DNA of 64,000 bases from Thalassolituus hydrocarboniclasticus (GTDB lineage Bacteria > Pseudomonadota > Gammaproteobacteria > Pseudomonadales > Oceanobacteraceae). Below the pieces are notes generated by a model. It had not been told where the DNA came from. It searched no databases and was given only the letters and a program-made list of their open reading frames with translations. The position numbers and the translations under genes are program-made. The stretch is from assembly GCF_025345565.1 (NCBI RefSeq), contig NZ_CP054475.1:1394448-1458447 (forward strand). The letters are read 5' to 3'. Position 1 is the stretch's first letter, and each line of letters opens with the position of its first letter. Positions 62,648-64,000 of the stretch are shown one piece after another.

Positions 62648-63697
62648 ATGGCAATCACAATTACCCCCTCGCAATACCGGAATTACGGTATGCAGAATCC
62701 TGAGGGCAGTAAGAAGACCGCAGCTTCTGCCAGTGATGTAAAGCAGGGGGCGGCAGCCGAATCCCTGGCTAAGGCACTTCCCGGCGTTGTACAGCTGGAT
62801 AAAAAGCAGAGCCCTGAAGAAACCGCTTCAGCCATCCTGCGCCATGTACAAAATGGTATTAACCAGCTGCGTTCTCAGGGGGCGGATCAGAGTCGTATCG
62901 ATCAGCGCCTGCAGGCTGCCCGCGAAGGCATTGCCAAAGGTTATGCCCAGGCAACAGAGATGCTCGACGGTATGGGACTGCTGGATGACGAGTTAAAAGG
63001 GCAGATTGCTGCCGGACGTCAGCTGGTCGATGACGGTCTGGATCAGCTCGCCCGCCCGGCAGATCAGAGTCGTGCATTGCTTGCCAGCAAAAGCTCACTC
63101 AGTGTGGCCAATGAGTTGTCTCTGCAGGTTCTGACCCAGGAAGGCGATCGGGTGACGGTGCGTTTCTCCCAGGGCAGCAGTCTCAGCACGTCAATCAGCC
63201 AGGATGGGCAGGGTAATTCGGCTTTCAGTTTGCAGGCATCGGCTCAGCAAAACTGGAGTATGGAAGTAAATGGCAGTCTGAGTGATGCCGAGCGCACCGC
63301 GCTGGCGGGCCTGTTTGATGATGTGCAGGCGCTGAGTGAGCGTTTTTTTGCCGGTGATATTGGTGCGGCTTTGGGACAGGCAATGGACCTTGGCTTTGAT
63401 GGCAGCCAACTGGCGGCGATGAGTCTTAATCTGACGCAACAAACAGTTGCGACCTCAACCAAAGCCTATGCCAGTGTTCAGCCACAGTTGCCTACACCAG
63501 AGCTGGAATCGCTGAAAGCGCCGCTGGCGTCTTATGTGGATGCTTATATGGCTGCGCTGGAAAAGGCCAGACCGCTGGCTGATGCGCCGCAGACCTTGCA
63601 GGATCTGGTGAATCAATTGTTGCCGGAAGAAGAACGCTTACCGGTCTGGAATTCTTTCCATGAGGGGTTGAATTCACTGCTCGCTAATAAAGCCTGA
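62648..63697 (+). CDS. DUF5610-domain protein
   Basis: 349 residues with CGGAGG before the ATG. The N-terminal PSQYRNYGMQNPE is typical of small polar-flagellum-associated or hook-length-like regulators, though not diagnostic. The DUF5610 helical region covers about 55-150 (AREGIAKGYAQATEMLDGMG, split by the conserved GYAQA). The rest is a beta-rich domain (LSVANELSLQVLTQEGDRVT) and a helical tail. No signal peptide. Function unknown. Confidence 0.75.
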   Translation: MAITITPSQYRNYGMQNPEGSKKTAASASDVKQGAAAESLAKALPGVVQLDKKQSPEETASAILRHVQNGINQLRSQGADQSRIDQRLQAAREGIAKGYAQATEMLDGMGLLDDELKGQIAAGRQLVDDGLDQLARPADQSRALLASKSSLSVANELSLQVLTQEGDRVTVRFSQGSSLSTSISQDGQGNSAFSLQASAQQNWSMEVNGSLSDAERTALAGLFDDVQALSERFFAGDIGAALGQAMDLGFDGSQLAAMSLNLTQQTVATSTKAYASVQPQLPTPELESLKAPLASYVDAYMAALEKARPLADAPQTLQDLVNQLLPEEERLPVWNSFHEGLNSLLANKA

Positions 63698-63796
63698 GCG
63701 TAATTTCTTTTTCTCCTTCTCTCGGCGGCAGACTTTTTGTCTGCCCCGGTGCTAACCGCTATACTTCCCCTGTCTGTTTTTAACTGGAATAACCAG

Positions 63797-64000
63797 ATGG
63801 CACTGGTTTTATTTGGCACAGAGGCCTGTCATCTGTGTGAACTGGCACAAGCGGTAATTGTGAATGTCGCCAGCCAGATAACCCTCGATGTTTATATCGA
63901 AGATATTGCTGAAACAGAAGCTCTGGCAGAACGCTATGGTTTGCGGATTCCGGTGCTGCTGAATGAACAAAGCGGGGCTGAACTTGACTGGCCCTTCGAT
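63797..64000 (+). CDS. glutaredoxin-like DUF836 protein (partial, runs off right edge)
   Basis: The first 68 codons are visible. ALVLFGTEACHLCELAQ gives a thioredoxin-fold strand with CHLC, the family's CxxC site; IPVLLNEQSGAELDWPFD is the cis-Pro strand and the WPFD motif of the family. Members are small cytoplasmic redox proteins of unknown partner. Confidence 0.82.
   Translation, partial: MALVLFGTEACHLCELAQAVIVNVASQITLDVYIEDIAETEALAERYGLRIPVLLNEQSGAELDWPFD

Overview
The window reads as the chromosome of a free-living, probably marine, gammaproteobacterium, most likely in or near the Oceanospirillaceae (Thalassolituus/Oceanobacter-type). This is inferred from gene content: a DcaP-type porin, a CrbS/CrbR-controlled acetate switch, Na+/solute symporters, a TonB receptor, phosphonate catabolism and a rhombosortase pair. 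No sequence search was possible. GC is moderate, gene density is high, and I saw no rRNA, tRNA, prophage, CRISPR array or complete insertion sequence.

Layout. (1) 1-4500, minus strand: an operon of four secreted DUF11-type surface proteins, the last running off the left edge. Upstream lie a gene remnant, about 700 bp of AT-rich DNA and two short tandem-repeat arrays. (2) 5593-6753: a DcaP-like porin. (3) 7284-20935: an acetate module with acetyl-CoA synthetase (acs), response regulator CrbR/ErdR, the 1145-residue symporter-sensor-kinase hybrid CrbS, YjcH-ActP, a cNMP/CBS/DUF294 protein with an exonuclease, and a second acetate-type symporter with its DUF4212 small subunit. A TAGAC-N4-GTC-type motif recurs before three of these transcription units. 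(4) 21299-21853: a DUF2147 protein. (5) 21959-37083: a phosphonate region with a TonB-dependent receptor, a 1598-residue PA14/FN3/metalloprotease lipoprotein, an FAD oxidoreductase-DUF5690 transporter-GntR regulator operon, and a phnW-phnZ-like-phnX operon. Three promoters in it carry tandem Pho-box-like repeats followed by a TGGnCTAGACCA-type GntR/HutC palindrome, so the region looks like one regulon under phosphate limitation (PhoB) plus a ligand-sensing repressor (PhnR). (6) The phnW-phnX segment lies between two direct copies of a roughly 375-bp multi-hairpin repeat and an inverted pair of REP-like elements. Low-GC orphan genes follow it, which suggests a mobile or exchangeable island.

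(7) 39059-64000 is mostly ordinary chromosome: a diheme cytochrome lipoprotein, MarC and an MMPL exporter with overlapping 3' ends, dGTPase, a CNNM/CBS membrane protein, a nitroreductase/quinone-reductase operon with a divergent LysR regulator, signal peptidase I, small redox and membrane proteins, two hydrolases, an M6 metalloprotease with a GlyGly-CTERM-like tail next to its probable rhombosortase, two AraC regulators, a MaoC hydratase, a beta-barrel protein, a DUF5610 protein and a partial glutaredoxin-like gene.

The most interesting element is the phosphonate regulon. It joins cytoplasmic 2-aminoethylphosphonate breakdown to an outer-membrane receptor and a giant surface protease/glycan-binding lipoprotein, which hints at scavenging of phosphonate-decorated polymers. 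The coordinates and motifs are read from the sequence; the function is inference.
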